NCBI RefSeq assembly: GCF_001507435.1
Contig: NZ_LMWH01000257.1
Coordinates: 1-47,957, forward strand
From: Streptomyces sp. NRRL F-5122
GTDB taxonomy: Bacteria > Actinomycetota > Actinomycetes > Streptomycetales > Streptomycetaceae
DNA length: 47,957 bases
Direction: 5' to 3'
Shown: positions 1 to 9,468 of the stretch, one piece after another
Layout: the number at the start of each line of letters is the position of its first letter
Position numbering within the stretch: the stretch's first letter is position 1
The notes under the pieces: generated by a model
Databases searched by the model: none
Seen by the model: only the letters and a program-made list of their open reading frames with translations
Told to the model about the DNA's origin: nothing
Program-made: the position numbers and the translations under genes

Positions 1-198
1 CGTGGTGGTGGTCTTGTCCCCGGTGTGGGTGAGGTCGTCGATGCCCGCCGAAGCAGACGTCATGACGGCCTCGGTGCGCAGCGGGTTGATCTCCGAGACG
101 GCGCCGACGAACGTGGTCTTGCCGACGCCGAAGCCCCCCGCCACCACGATCTTCGCGGAGGTGGTCGCCCGACCTCCGTCAGAGCTTGCGAAGTCCAC
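1..198 (-). CDS. cvnD: Conservon GTP-binding protein CvnD (N-terminal part)
   Basis: Start of a Ras-like small GTPase of the conservon (CvnD/MglA-like) family, cut by the left edge of the window. The 66 visible residues carry a P-loop, GGFGVGKTT, at about residues 21-29, followed by the switch-I side reading VGAVSEINPLRTEAVMT. The GTG start at 198 overlaps the end of the DUF742 gene by 20 bp, which suggests translational coupling. Family knowledge: CvnD GTPases work at the membrane with CvnA, B and C in a complex likened to a eukaryotic G-protein-coupled receptor system. The gene order A-B-C-D makes the assignment firm. The rest of the GTPase, and any cvnE cytochrome P450 that may follow, lies outside the window. 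Confidence 0.9.
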   Translation of the reverse strand, partial: MDFASSDGGRATTSAKIVVAGGFGVGKTTFVGAVSEINPLRTEAVMTSASAGIDDLTHTGDKTTTT

Positions 199-577
199 TG
201 AGCACCCTTTCGAGCAGTGTCACGTCCGGCGCGCCGCCGTTGTTCTCGTCGCCGCCCGGCTGGTGGATGGCGACGAGTCCGGCCTCCGCGAGGTCCGCGA
301 CGAGGATCCGTGCCACACCGAGCGGCATGGACAGCAGTGCCGACACCTCTGCCACCGACTTCACCTCGCGGCACAGGTGGCAGATCCGCTGATGCTCCGG
401 CAACAGCCCCATCAGCTGTGCCGGGTCGGCCGTGGTGCTGATCAGCGCCTCTATCGCGAGCTGATAGCGCGGCCGGGTCCGGCCGCCCGTCATCGCATAC
501 GGACGGACCAGCGGCTGGTCGCCCTCGTCCCCGTACGGCTCGGCGTACGGATCGTGAGAGGCGGTGGGCGGGGTCAT
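179..577 (-). CDS. cvnC: DUF742 protein, conservon component CvnC
   Basis: 132-residue cytoplasmic DUF742 protein, the third member of the conservon. The hallmark stretch runs from RPYAMTGGRT (about residues 25-34), through the middle segment around EHQRICHLCREVKSVAEVSA, to LPLGVARILVADL-type sequence and a C-terminal LLERVLSGLRKL. The central part is a winged-helix-like fold in this family. The ATG at 577 has a good GGAGGA ribosome site 5 bp upstream. It is 111 bp downstream of cvnB and overlaps cvnD by 20 bp. Family knowledge: CvnC interacts with the other conservon proteins; its biochemical role is unsettled. Confidence 0.92.
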   Translation of the reverse strand: MTPPTASHDPYAEPYGDEGDQPLVRPYAMTGGRTRPRYQLAIEALISTTADPAQLMGLLPEHQRICHLCREVKSVAEVSALLSMPLGVARILVADLAEAGLVAIHQPGGDENNGGAPDVTLLERVLSGLRKL

Positions 578-688
578 GAATCCTCCGGGCGGGACAGCAA
601 GTCGGTCAGTCGTGCCGTCTGACGGGGCCGGTGGGGGGATTGTGGCGGCCGGACGGTGATTTGGTGAGACAGGTGGTGCCGGGGCCGA

Positions 689-1111
689 TCAGTGGAGCAG
701 ACTGCCCTGGAGTTCGGCGCGCAGGTCGGGCGTGAGTACCGCCCCTGCACGGTCGACCAGAAGGGCCATTTCGTAGCCGACAAGGCCGATGTCGCACTCG
801 GGGTGGGAGAGGACGGCGAGCGAGGAGCCGTCGGAGATGGACATGAGGAAGAGGAATCCCCGTTCCATCTCGACGACCGTCTGCGCCACCCTGCCGCCTT
901 CGAAGATCCGGGAGGCACCCGCGGTCAGCGAGGTGAGCCCGGAGGCGACGGCTGCGAGTTGATCCGCGCGGTCGCGCGGGAAACCTTCCGACAGCGCCAG
1001 AAGAAGTCCGTCGGCGGACACGACGACGGTGTGGGACACCCCGGGGGTGTTGTCCACGAAGTTGGTGATCAACCAGTTCAGGTTCTGTGCCGCCTGGCTC
1101 ATCGGGCTCAA
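689..1111 (-). CDS. cvnB: Roadblock/LC7-domain protein CvnB
   Basis: About 140 residues forming one Roadblock/LC7 domain (NLNWLITNFVDNTPGV near the start, then VVSADGLLLALSEG, TVVEMERGFLFLMSI). Such proteins are MglB-like partners that regulate the GTPase CvnD. The start is ambiguous. A TTG at 1111 follows the cvnA stop directly and has AGGAG 6 bp upstream. The ATG at 1102 encodes MSQAAQNL, which looks like the usual family start, but it sits about 15 bp from the same AGGAG. Translation is clearly coupled to cvnA either way. Confidence 0.92.
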   Translation of the reverse strand: MSPMSQAAQNLNWLITNFVDNTPGVSHTVVVSADGLLLALSEGFPRDRADQLAAVASGLTSLTAGASRIFEGGRVAQTVVEMERGFLFLMSISDGSSLAVLSHPECDIGLVGYEMALLVDRAGAVLTPDLRAELQGSLLH

Positions 1112-4100
1112 CTAACGCTCCTGCTGGTGAGTGGGGCTGGGGTAGCTGCCGGTCGGGCCGGTACCGGCCTGGCGACCCTGGGCGATGCCCCGTCGGAGAT
1201 TGGTCAGTCGGCCGCGTACGTCATCGGGCGCACGCGAGACCTGCGGACCGGTGTGGTGCTGTTGCTGCTGAGCCGTGCCCGGCACGAGGTTCGCGCGCGG
1301 GACCCGGCGCGGCAGGCCGGAGGTGGTGACGCCGCCCGCGGCAGGCTGCCGCACGCGCTCGGCCTGACGGACGATCTCGTCGTTCGGCGAGGTGCGCCAG
1401 GCCGCGTTGGCGGCCGGACGCTCCGGACGCTGGGGCGCCGGGGCGGTGGGGGGCTGGTGCGGGGGCGGCGGCACGGCGCCGTTGCCCTGCGGCTGCCGGT
1501 CGCCACGGAACCAGTTGGTCTCGAGCGTGTCGAACAGCGGGGTGCGTCCGTCGCCGGGTCCCGCCGGCGGCAGGGCCTCGGGCTCCTGACGCCGCGGCGG
1601 CTGCTGCGGCGTCGGCCGGGAGGCACCGTAGCCCTCGCCACCCATCTGCGGCCGCTCGAACTGGCCGGTGGACGACGGGTCCTGGCGGTTTCCGTAGCCC
1701 GGGGCCGCGAACTGCCCCGTGCTCGAGGCGTCGTAACCCTGCGGAGCGAACTGACCGGTGGAGGCGGGGTCCTGCGGACGGCCCGGCGTCGGGAACTGGC
1801 CCGTGTCCTGACCGCGGCCGGGAGCCCGGTACTGGCCCGTCGGAGCGTTCTGTGCGGGGTACTGGCCGGTGGGAGGGTTCTGTGCGGGGTACTGGCCGGT
1901 GGGAGCGTTCTGCGTCGGGTACTGGCCCGTCGGAGGGTTCTGTGCGGGGTACTGGCCGGTGGGAGCGTTCTGCGCCGGGTACTGGCCCGTCGGACCGCCC
2001 TGCGCCGGGTACTGACCGGTGGGAGCGTTCTGCGCCGGGTACTGGCCCGTCGCACCGTTCTGTACGGGGTGCTGACCCGTCGTACTGCCCTGGCTGCCGA
2101 AGACGTCCGACCGGACGAACGGGCCGCTGTTGTTCGCCGTACCGGGGCGCGGGCCGTTGAAGTCGGGCCGCGGGAACTCGTTGGTGGAGGCGGGGCCCTG
2201 GCGGTCGTCGATGCGCGGCATCGGCGAGGTCGTGGACAGGGCGTCCGGCTCCTCGTGGCCACGCGGAGTGTCGAGCGAGGCACGTGGAACCGGCGGCTGC
2301 GCGTTCTCGTCGCTCCAGCTCGGGGTGCGCTGCGCGTTGCCACCGGGCAGCTCGGCCCGTGCACCGCCGCGGCCGGACAGCTGCGGACGGCGGCGTCCGC
2401 CGCGCTCCTTGGGCTGCTTCTGCTGAGGCTGCTGGGGTTGCTGCGGTGCGGCCGTCGGCGTGGTGTCGCCGAAGGCGACCGCCGGGTTCATGCCGGAACC
2501 GTCGTCACCGAAGCCGCCCTGGCGGGAGCCGGTGTCCTGGAAGGCCTGGGCGCCCTGCTGGCCACCCTGTCCGAAGGCTCCGGCACCGGTGCCCGCGGGG
2601 GCCGGCCGGCCCTGCTGCGGAGAGCCGGGACCCTGCGGACCGCCGGGACGCCCACCGGGGGCGCTGCCGGGCAGCGCGGGACGCGGGCCCTGACCGGCGC
2701 CCACCTGACCGCGCTGAGGCGCTGCGCCGATGCCCTGGCCACCGGCCTGACCGGTACCGAAGGACGAACCGCTCTGCTGGGCCTGACGACGGGCCGCGGC
2801 CACACCGGCGGCGGCCTGCGCGGCGGCGGGGCCACCGGTCTGCGGGGCGCCCTGGCCCGGCTTGCCGGAGGCCGGCTTCTTGCCGCCCTGGGCCACGTCG
2901 ACCGGGAGCATGACCAGCGCGGTCGTACCACCGGAGTCGGACGGGCGCAGCTGGATACGGATGCCGTGCCGCTGCGACAGACGACCGACCACGAAGAGGC
3001 CCATGCGGCGGGAGACGGACACGTCCACCGTGGGCGGCGCGGCCAGCCGCTCGTTGATCTGGGCGAGGTCCTCCGGGGACAGACCGATGCCGGTGTCGTG
3101 TATCTCGATCAGCACGCGGCCGTCGGGCAGCGCGTGACCGGTGACCTTGACCTTGGTCTGCGGCGAGGAGAACGAGGTGGCGTTCTCGAGCAGCTCGGCG
3201 AGCAGGTGCACGAGGTCGTTGACCACGCGGCCGGCGACCTCGGTGGCCGGCACGGCGGCCAGCTCGATGCGCTCGTACTGCTCCACCTCGGACGCGGCGG
3301 CGCGGAGCACGTCGACCAGCGGGACCGGGCGGGTCCACCGGCGGCCGGGCTCTTCACCCGCGAGGACGAGGAGGTTCTCACCGTTACGGCGCATACGCGT
3401 CGCGAGGTGGTCGAGCTTGAACAGCGAGGACAGCTGGTCCGGGTCGGCCTCGCGGGACTCCAGCTCCGAGATCAGCGACAGCTGGCGCTGGATCAGACCC
3501 TGGGACCGGCGCGAGAGGTTGGTGAACATCGCGTTGACGTTGCCCCGCAGCAGGGCCTGCTCGGCGGCGAGGCGGACCGCCTCGCGGTGCACGTCGTCGA
3601 AGGCCGCGGCCACCTGGCCGATCTCGTCCCGGGAGTGCACACCGACCGACTGGACGGAGGTGTCGACGTCCTGCGGGTCGGACTCGGACAGCTGCTTGAC
3701 CAGCTCGGGCAGGCGGTCCTGGGCGACCTTGGTGGCGGTCTCCTGCAGGCGGCGCAGCGAGCGGATCATGGAGCGGGCCACGACGAAGGCGCCGACCAGG
3801 GACACGCCGAGGACGAGCAGGATCAGGGCACCGGAGATGATCGCCTCGCGCTCGGAGGCGTCCTTCAGCTCGCGGGCCTTCTGCTCCATCTGCTCGAGGA
3901 GCGTGCCCTCGATGCTCTTCATCTGCTGGATCTTGGCCGAGTCGTCGTCGACCCAGTCCAGGTAACCCTGCTTGTCCTGCGTCTGCAGGCCGTTCGCGCT
4001 CTTCAGGACGCGGCTCGCGTACTGGTCGGCGTCCTCGATCGTCGGGCTGCCCTGGTCGATCGGCTTCGTCAGGTCCTCGGCGCCGTCACCGTAGATGCTG

Positions 4101-5215
4101 CGGAAGACGTCCAGCTCGGAGTCCTGGCTGTCCAGGGCCGAGAGCGCGTACTGGCGGTCGTTCTCGGAGAGATGGCCAAACGTCTTGTTGGTCGTCGGGA
4201 GGGCCGCCGCGATGACCGCGCGCTGCACGGACGCGTACTCCTTGGCGGTCGAGAAGGCCGCCAGGGCGCGGGTGCGCTGGATCATCTCCGGGTTGCTGGT
4301 CGCCTGGGCCATGTCCTGGGACAGGCTGAGCAGCTGGGTGATCAGCCGGTGGTAGGCCTCGACCGTCTGGGCGGAGTTCTCCGACTCCTTGTAGGCACCG
4401 GCGCGGATCGCGCTGAGGTTGTTGAGCTCGCTCGCGATACCGACGACGCTCTCGCGCACACCGGAGAGCCGGCCGTCGTCGGAGGCGTCACCGATCTCCT
4501 GGGTGCCCTCCAGGAAGGCGGTACGGGCCCGGTTCGTCTTGTCGCGGACACTCTTGACCGTGAAGTCGTCGGTCGAGGCCCCGTGGGCCAGCGGGCCGGC
4601 GGACCGGTCGCGCTCCTCCTGGAGCGCCTCGGCCAGCGTCGTCGCCGACTTGGTCATGTCCGTCAGCAGCTTCATGTTCTCGAGCTGCCGGATCTGGTCC
4701 ACGTTGTCGCCGATGCGCAAGGCACCGAGCGATGTGGCGGCGACCACGGGGAGCGCGAGCAGCGACACCAGGCGCGTGGAGATGCGCCAGTTGCGCAGGG
4801 CTATGCGCGCACCGGGGTCGATCGGAGGAGTCGTCTTGGGTGGGGCAGGCGGTGTGGGAGCCGCGGTCGCGCCCGTGCGCCCAGGACGCTCGGGACCACC
4901 GCCGGACGGTGCCTGTCCCGGGTTCTGGGCGTGCTGGGGCGAGGAACCACGGTCGGTCCCGCCGTGCGGCTCCGGCTCCGCCGAAGCGCTGCCATCCCTC
5001 TTGAAACGTCCCTGCACTAGCGTCGCAACCTCTGGACCAGGCGCCCCTCCGCGCGAGCGGCGGGACGGTGTCGGCGTGTAGAGAGGCGTCCTGAATACGC
5101 CCCCCTGATGGTCGTGAGTGACCGGCGCAGGCTCCCCCTTCCCGCCGCTTCTCGGCGCTGCGTTGCGCCCCTGCGCGCCGGTGCGATCCCGCGGCGGTCC
5201 GTGGAATTCCAGCAC
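1112..5215 (-). CDS. cvnA: Sensor histidine kinase-like conservon protein CvnA
   Basis: Large membrane sensor of 1367 residues, first gene of the conservon. Visible order: a Pro/Gly-rich cytoplasmic N-terminus; a first membrane helix at about 145-165 (LVSLLALPVVAATSLGA); a long extracytoplasmic nitrate/nitrite-sensing (NIT)-like helical region to about 450; a second helix at about 455-478 (GALILLVLGVSLVGAFVVA); HAMP to about 530; a dimerisation helix with LFKLDHLATRMRR near 600; an HATPase_c domain at about 640-770 with N box LLAELLENAT and G box DTGIGLSPEDL. The last 590 residues are low-complexity Gln/Pro/Gly sequence with TGQYPAQN-type decapeptide repeats. The proximal start has no obvious strong ribosome site, so the true start may be further downstream, but the domains are unaffected. 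The signal sensed is unknown. Confidence 0.93.
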   Translation of the reverse strand: MLEFHGPPRDRTGAQGRNAAPRSGGKGEPAPVTHDHQGGVFRTPLYTPTPSRRSRGGAPGPEVATLVQGRFKRDGSASAEPEPHGGTDRGSSPQHAQNPGQAPSGGGPERPGRTGATAAPTPPAPPKTTPPIDPGARIALRNWRISTRLVSLLALPVVAATSLGALRIGDNVDQIRQLENMKLLTDMTKSATTLAEALQEERDRSAGPLAHGASTDDFTVKSVRDKTNRARTAFLEGTQEIGDASDDGRLSGVRESVVGIASELNNLSAIRAGAYKESENSAQTVEAYHRLITQLLSLSQDMAQATSNPEMIQRTRALAAFSTAKEYASVQRAVIAAALPTTNKTFGHLSENDRQYALSALDSQDSELDVFRSIYGDGAEDLTKPIDQGSPTIEDADQYASRVLKSANGLQTQDKQGYLDWVDDDSAKIQQMKSIEGTLLEQMEQKARELKDASEREAIISGALILLVLGVSLVGAFVVARSMIRSLRRLQETATKVAQDRLPELVKQLSESDPQDVDTSVQSVGVHSRDEIGQVAAAFDDVHREAVRLAAEQALLRGNVNAMFTNLSRRSQGLIQRQLSLISELESREADPDQLSSLFKLDHLATRMRRNGENLLVLAGEEPGRRWTRPVPLVDVLRAAASEVEQYERIELAAVPATEVAGRVVNDLVHLLAELLENATSFSSPQTKVKVTGHALPDGRVLIEIHDTGIGLSPEDLAQINERLAAPPTVDVSVSRRMGLFVVGRLSQRHGIRIQLRPSDSGGTTALVMLPVDVAQGGKKPASGKPGQGAPQTGGPAAAQAAAGVAAARRQAQQSGSSFGTGQAGGQGIGAAPQRGQVGAGQGPRPALPGSAPGGRPGGPQGPGSPQQGRPAPAGTGAGAFGQGGQQGAQAFQDTGSRQGGFGDDGSGMNPAVAFGDTTPTAAPQQPQQPQQKQPKERGGRRRPQLSGRGGARAELPGGNAQRTPSWSDENAQPPVPRASLDTPRGHEEPDALSTTSPMPRIDDRQGPASTNEFPRPDFNGPRPGTANNSGPFVRSDVFGSQGSTTGQHPVQNGATGQYPAQNAPTGQYPAQGGPTGQYPAQNAPTGQYPAQNPPTGQYPTQNAPTGQYPAQNPPTGQYPAQNAPTGQYRAPGRGQDTGQFPTPGRPQDPASTGQFAPQGYDASSTGQFAAPGYGNRQDPSSTGQFERPQMGGEGYGASRPTPQQPPRRQEPEALPPAGPGDGRTPLFDTLETNWFRGDRQPQGNGAVPPPPHQPPTAPAPQRPERPAANAAWRTSPNDEIVRQAERVRQPAAGGVTTSGLPRRVPRANLVPGTAQQQQHHTGPQVSRAPDDVRGRLTNLRRGIAQGRQAGTGPTGSYPSPTHQQER
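1825..2090 (-). repeat. 30-bp tandem repeat inside cvnA
   Basis: About nine tandem 30-bp units encode decapeptides of the form PTGQYPAQNA/PTGQYPAQNP. They are followed (1630-1800) by degenerate copies with TGQF cores. The units are nearly identical in DNA, so copy number probably varies between strains. They lie in the disordered cytoplasmic tail of the kinase-like protein. Confidence 0.85.
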
Positions 5216-5629
5216 AGTGCAGGATCTCCAACAAGGCCAATGGGTGAGCCCGTGACCATCGTGACGCGGTGTGAGTGCCGTGTCACGAGGCGTAGAAAGT
5301 TATCTTGTACATAACGGACTTAGGCGCACGATCCATTGGGTCGTGAGCGGTGTCCCAGTCGCCATGATCAGGGGCGGAATGCAAGGTTCAATGGAAGAAT
5401 GTCCGTTTGGCCGGTGCTCAACGGCAGCCTGAATTGCCCTTTTTGATCGCCGGTCAGTGAGCAAACTCACACGGGGATCATGCCCCCTTCATGGCTTCCG
5501 GCGGGAATTGCATGTTTAGCCTGGCGCTTTACAGGGATGGCGAATCCGACAACCCGCGCCCGGGTGACGGCCCTTGAGGCCCGCCCGGCGCCCGCAACGA
5601 CAAGGTCAACGACAACAGTGAAGACCACG
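5216..5629. other. Intergenic region upstream of the conservon
   Basis: 414 bp with no convincing gene, between the divergent cvnA and a small plus-strand ORF. It must carry the cvn promoter. A relatively AT-rich patch lies at 5297-5320. Next to it is an imperfect inverted repeat at 5327-5345, with arms CACGATCC and GGGTCGTG around ATT. The repeat is a possible operator, but no regulator is implied by the sequence. Confidence 0.4.
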
Positions 5630-5806
5630 ATGATGTTCCGCACGATAGCCAACCCGCGGCGCACGACGCTGGCGCACCTCGCCGACGCCGAAGAGCTGCA
5701 GGCGCCGGCGACGCCGGAACGTTCGGTCGACCTTCCCAGCCACACCGCCAATCCCCGTCGCACGGTGCTCAACGAGATCCCGGTGCAGGCCTTCGCCGGG
5801 GAGTGA
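5630..5806 (+). CDS. Small protein of unknown function with duplicated ANPRRT motif
   Basis: 58-residue ORF, not recognised. It contains the hexapeptide ANPRRT twice, about 33 residues apart (IANPRRTTLAHL and TANPRRTVLNEI). From this start onward third positions are strongly G/C, while upstream in the same frame A-ending codons become common, so I prefer the ATG pair at 5630/5633. The open frame extends back to 5480, and an ATG at 5537 would add a related ANPTTRARV stretch. No strong ribosome site is visible. No signal peptide or membrane helix. It could be a short secreted or regulatory peptide, or not a gene. Confidence 0.45.
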   Translation: MMFRTIANPRRTTLAHLADAEELQAPATPERSVDLPSHTANPRRTVLNEIPVQAFAGE

Positions 5807-6009
5807 CCCGCGGGCCCCGTGCCGGCCGGTCGACGTGGTGCGGCGGCAGGACCCGGTGACCGCCGGGACGGGGTGATCACGCGCGCCCCGGGCGTGCGGC
5901 CGCGTCCGGTCCAGGCGGCGCCCGCCGTAATGCGCGAGGTGCCGGCCCCCCGCCGCGTTAGCCTGGAGCGTCATACTCCAGCCAGCTCAGTGAGGGGCGC
6001 AGGGATCTC

Positions 6010-6786
6010 GTGCGCATCGCCAGATTCTCCATCGACGGGAATGTCGCCTTCGGCGCGGTCGAGGGCGACAAGCCGGACGAGCTCGTTCTCGACATCATCA
6101 AGGGCATCCCGTTCGCGGACTTCGAGCTCTCCGGTACGAAGGTGCCGCTGAGCAAGGTCAGGCTGTTGCCCCCGGTGCTCCCGAACAAGGTCGTCGCCTT
6201 CGGCCGCAACTACGCGGAGCACGCCAGGGAACTGGGCAACGAGGTGCCGGAGGCCCCGTTCGCCTTCTTCAAGCCGTCCACCTCGGTGATCGGTCCCGGC
6301 GACGAGATCGCCTATCCCTCCTTCACCCAGGAGCTGCACTACGAGGCGGAGCTGGCCGTGGTGATCGGCCGCCTGTGCCGCGAGGTCCCGCGTGAGCGCG
6401 TCAAGGACGTGATCCTCGGCTACACCTGTGCCAACGACGTGACCGCGCGCGATGTCCAGCGGCGTGAGAAGCAGTGGGCCCGGGCCAAGGGCTTCGACAC
6501 GGCCTGTCCGCTCGGCCCCTGGGTGGAGACCGATCTCGACCCGGGCGATCTCACCATCCAGCTCACGGTCAACGGCCAGCAGCGCCAGCTCGGCCGGACG
6601 AGCGAGATGATCCACCCGATCGAGGATCTGATCGTGAACATCTCCGAGGCCATGACGCTGCTCCCCGGCGACGTGATCCTCACGGGCACCCCCGCGGGGG
6701 TCGGCCCCCTCAACGTCGGCGACGAGGTCGCCGTCTCCATCGAAGGCATCGGCACTCTCACCAACAAGGTGATCAAGCGTGGCTAA
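6010..6786 (+). CDS. Fumarylacetoacetate hydrolase (FAH) family protein
   Basis: 258 residues, matching the FAH-family length for bacterial 2-hydroxyhepta-2,4-diene-1,7-dioate isomerase/acylpyruvase-like enzymes. Visible family motifs: [18 protein letters not shown] at about 61-78; the metal-binding acidic residues in [23 protein letters not shown] followed by [12 protein letters not shown]; and [19 protein letters not shown] near the C-terminus. These enzymes hydrolyse or decarboxylate C-C bonds of small oxo-acids with Mg2+. The exact substrate cannot be read from the sequence. The GTG start has GGGGCGCAGGG just upstream. It overlaps the gltX start by 8 bp, so the two are co-transcribed. Confidence 0.9.
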   Translation: MRIARFSIDGNVAFGAVEGDKPDELVLDIIKGIPFADFELSGTKVPLSKVRLLPPVLPNKVVAFGRNYAEHARELGNEVPEAPFAFFKPSTSVIGPGDEIAYPSFTQELHYEAELAVVIGRLCREVPRERVKDVILGYTCANDVTARDVQRREKQWARAKGFDTACPLGPWVETDLDPGDLTIQLTVNGQQRQLGRTSEMIHPIEDLIVNISEAMTLLPGDVILTGTPAGVGPLNVGDEVAVSIEGIGTLTNKVIKRG

Positions 6787-8254
6787 CGGCTCCGTCCGCG
6801 TACGTTTCTGTCCGTCCCCGACCGGCAACCCCCATGTGGGTCTGGTCCGCACCGCCCTGTTCAACTGGGCGTACGCCCGTCACACCGGCGGCACGTTCGT
6901 CTTCCGCATCGAGGACACGGATGTGGCCCGCGACTCGGAGGAGTCCTACGTCCAGCTTCTGGACTCGCTGCGCTGGCTGGGCTTCGACTGGGACGAGGGT
7001 CCGGAGATCGGGGGCCCGCACGCGCCCTACCGCCAGTCGCAGCGGATGGACATCTACAAGGACGTCGCACGAAAGCTCCTGGACGGCGGGTACGCCTACC
7101 ACTGCTACTGCACGACGGAGGAACTGGACGCCCGCCGCGACGCGGCCCGCGCCGCCGGCCGCCCGTCGGGCTACGACGGGCACTGCCGTGAGCTGAGCGC
7201 CGAGCAGGTGGCCGCGTACGAGGCCGAGGGGCGTACGCCGATCGTGCGCTTCCGGATGCCCGACGAGACGATCACCTTCACGGACCTGGTCCGCGGCGAG
7301 CTGACCTTCACCCCGGAGAACGTGCCGGACTACGGGATCGTGCGGGCGAACGGCGCGCCCCTGTACACCCTCGTCAACCCGGTCGACGACGCGCTGATGG
7401 AGATCACCCACGTCCTGCGCGGCGAGGACCTGCTCTCCTCCACCCCCCGCCAGATCGCGCTCTACAAGGCGCTGATCGAACTCGGCGTCGCGAAGGGCGT
7501 GCCCGCGTTCGGGCACCTGCCGTACGTGATGGGCGAGGGCAACAAGAAGCTGTCCAAGCGCGACCCGGAGTCGTCGCTGAACCTCTACCGCGAGCGCGGC
7601 TTCCTGCCCGAGGGATTGCTCAACTACCTGTCCCTGCTGGGCTGGTCGCTCGCGGCGGACCGCGACATCTTCGCCGTCGACGAGATGGTCGCCGCCTTCG
7701 ACGTGGCCGACGTGAACCCCAACCCGGCGCGGTTCGACCTGAAGAAGGCCGAGTCGATCAACGCGGACCACATCCGCCTGCTCGAGGTGAAGGACTTCGC
7801 GGAGCGCTGCCGGCCCTGGCTGAAGGCCCCGTTCGCACCGTGGGCGCCGGAGGACTTCGACGAGGCGAAGTGGCAGGCGGTGGCGCCGCACGCGCAGACT
7901 CGCCTCAAGGTCCTCTCGGAGATCACCGAGAACGTCGACTTCCTGTTCCTGCCGGAGCCGGTGTCCGACGAGGCGTCCTGGACCAAGGCCATGAAGGAGG
8001 GCAGCGACGCCCTTCTCCGCACGGCCCGGGAGAACCTGGAGGGCGCCGACTGGACCTCCGCGGAGGCGCTGAAGGAGGCCGTCCTGGCCGCCGGCGAGGC
8101 CCACGGCCTCAAGCTCGGCAAGGCGCAGGCCCCGGTCCGCGTCGCCGTCACCGGACGCACGGTCGGCCTGCCGCTCTTCGAGTCCCTGGAGGTCCTGGGC
8201 AAGGAGAGGACGCTGCGGCGGATCGACGCGGCGCTCGCGAAGCTCTCGGCCTGA
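6779..8254 (+). CDS. gltX: Glutamyl-tRNA synthetase
   Basis: 491-residue class I aminoacyl-tRNA synthetase. The HIGH motif is HVGL at residues 19-22 within [21 protein letters not shown]; the KMSKS motif is KLSKR at 257-261. The C-terminal anticodon-binding helical domain follows ([26 protein letters not shown]). Family knowledge: actinobacteria lack GlnRS, so this non-discriminating enzyme loads Glu on both tRNA-Glu and tRNA-Gln, the latter then being corrected by GatCAB. Five tRNA-Gln/Glu genes lie about 1 kb downstream. The GTG start lies inside the end of the FAH gene, and a strong hairpin terminator follows. Confidence 0.97.
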   Translation: MANGSVRVRFCPSPTGNPHVGLVRTALFNWAYARHTGGTFVFRIEDTDVARDSEESYVQLLDSLRWLGFDWDEGPEIGGPHAPYRQSQRMDIYKDVARKLLDGGYAYHCYCTTEELDARRDAARAAGRPSGYDGHCRELSAEQVAAYEAEGRTPIVRFRMPDETITFTDLVRGELTFTPENVPDYGIVRANGAPLYTLVNPVDDALMEITHVLRGEDLLSSTPRQIALYKALIELGVAKGVPAFGHLPYVMGEGNKKLSKRDPESSLNLYRERGFLPEGLLNYLSLLGWSLAADRDIFAVDEMVAAFDVADVNPNPARFDLKKAESINADHIRLLEVKDFAERCRPWLKAPFAPWAPEDFDEAKWQAVAPHAQTRLKVLSEITENVDFLFLPEPVSDEASWTKAMKEGSDALLRTARENLEGADWTSAEALKEAVLAAGEAHGLKLGKAQAPVRVAVTGRTVGLPLFESLEVLGKERTLRRIDAALAKLSA

Positions 8255-8262
8255 CCCGTTCG

Positions 8263-8304
8263 CGCACGAGGGGCGGCACCCGGCGGGGTGCCGCCCCTCG
8301 TGCG
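8263..8304 (+). terminator. Terminator after gltX
   Basis: Perfect 19-bp stem with GGCG loop (left arm 8263-8281, right arm 8286-8304), starting 9 bp after the gltX stop. There is no U-tract beyond GTTCCCC, which is common in Streptomyces. Confidence 0.85.
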
Positions 8305-8377
8305 TTCCCCGGCGCCGTGAACCGCCGACGGGGCGAACGAACGGACACGGTCACCCGTCCGGAGCTACCGTCGGACC

Positions 8378-9133
8378 ATGAGCATCAGCGCCGTGGTCTG
8401 GGACGTCGACGACACCCTTTTCGACTACACCACCGCGGATCGGGCCGGCATGCGCGGGCACCTCGCCGCCGAGGGGCTGCTCGGCGGCTGGGACACCGTC
8501 GAGCAGGCACTCGTGCGGTGGCGGGCGGTCACGGACGCCCAGTGGGCGCGGTTCTCGGCGGGGGAGACGTCCTTCGAGGGGCAGCGCAGGGACCGGGTAC
8601 GGGTCTTCCTGGGCGAGGAGCTGACGGACCAGGCGGCGGACGCCTGGTTCCGCCGCTACCTGGACCACTACGAGGCGGCCTGGGCCCTCTTCCCTGACGT
8701 GCTGCCCGTCCTGGACGCGCTCGCCGTGAGCCACCGGCACGCGGTGCTGTCCAACTCCAGCGCGCACGTCCAGGAGTACAAGCTGCGCACCCTCGGTGTG
8801 CGCGACCGCTTCGAGACGGTTCTGTGCGCCGCGGAGCTGGGCGTCTCCAAACCGGACGCCCGGGCCTTCCGTGCGGCCTGCGACGCCCTGCGGCTCGCTC
8901 CGCACGACGTCGCGTACGTCGGCGACCATCCCGAGATCGACGGGCGCGGGGCCGCCGAGGCCGGATTGCTGTCCGTGTGGATCGACCGTGCAGGGGTGAG
9001 CACCGTCACGGACGGGCGCGCCCGGTCCGGCGCCGAAGGGTCCGCCGGCCTGCACCGGATCGCCTCCCTCGTCGAACTCCCCTCGGTCCTCGGCACGGAT
9101 ACCCGTTTTGGAGCGCCGTCCACCTTCGGGTAA
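8378..9133 (+). CDS. HAD-superfamily hydrolase
   Basis: 251 residues with the four HAD motifs: I, WDVDDTLFDYT with nucleophile Asp9 and Asp11; II, VLSNSS near residue 127; III, Lys in SKPDARAF; IV, VGDHPEIDGRGA. The cap between motifs I and II is helical (type C1), as in phosphoglycolate or haloacid-type phosphatases. The substrate is not predictable. It stands alone between the gltX terminator and the tRNA cluster. Confidence 0.88.
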   Translation: MSISAVVWDVDDTLFDYTTADRAGMRGHLAAEGLLGGWDTVEQALVRWRAVTDAQWARFSAGETSFEGQRRDRVRVFLGEELTDQAADAWFRRYLDHYEAAWALFPDVLPVLDALAVSHRHAVLSNSSAHVQEYKLRTLGVRDRFETVLCAAELGVSKPDARAFRAACDALRLAPHDVAYVGDHPEIDGRGAAEAGLLSVWIDRAGVSTVTDGRARSGAEGSAGLHRIASLVELPSVLGTDTRFGAPSTFG

Positions 9134-9223
9134 TGTTCTTCCTGCGCCGCCGGGGAGCGGGCCGAGAGGCCGGAACCGGAGGCGCAAGCTAGAACAAGAT
9201 CCCCACAGGGGCTTGCGTTCCAG

Positions 9224-9295
9224 TGGCCTATGGTGTAATTGGCAGCACGACTGATTCTGGTTCAGTTAGTCTTGGTTCGAGTCCAGGTAGGCCAG
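9224..9295 (+). tRNA. tRNA-Gln (CTG)
   Basis: 72-nt cloverleaf: acceptor TGGCCTA/TAGGCCA with discriminator G, anticodon stem ACTGA/TCAGT around a loop TTCTGGT (anticodon CTG), T arm CTTGG-TTCGAGT-CCAGG. CCA is not encoded. Confidence 0.95.
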
Positions 9296-9334
9296 CTCGC
9301 AGAGCTCATCTGCACCTGCGGATCAGATCCGCGA

Positions 9335-9407
9335 GCCCCCGTTGTGTAGCGGCCTAGCACGCTGCCCTCTCAAGGCAGTAGCGCCGGTTCGAATCCGGTC
9401 GGGGGTA
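9335..9407 (+). tRNA. tRNA-Glu (CTC)
   Basis: 73 nt: acceptor GCCCCCG/CGGGGGT with a G-U first pair and discriminator A, anticodon stem CTGCC/GGCAG with loop CTCTCAA (anticodon CTC), T arm GCCGG-TTCGAAT-CCGGT-type. It differs from the next two copies by T/A for C/G in the anticodon stem. Confidence 0.95.
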
Positions 9408-9468
9408 CAGATCCTTCCCGCGACGACAGTCGGGTCGCTCCCACTGATGTCGATGCAGGATCGCTAGG

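Noticed and set aside
692..5020. A 1442-codon open frame on the plus strand opposite cvnA
   Set aside because: It is antisense to the conservon genes. The minus strand has clear HAMP, HATPase and roadblock domains; the plus frame is low-complexity Arg/Gly/Leu, a GC-driven shadow.
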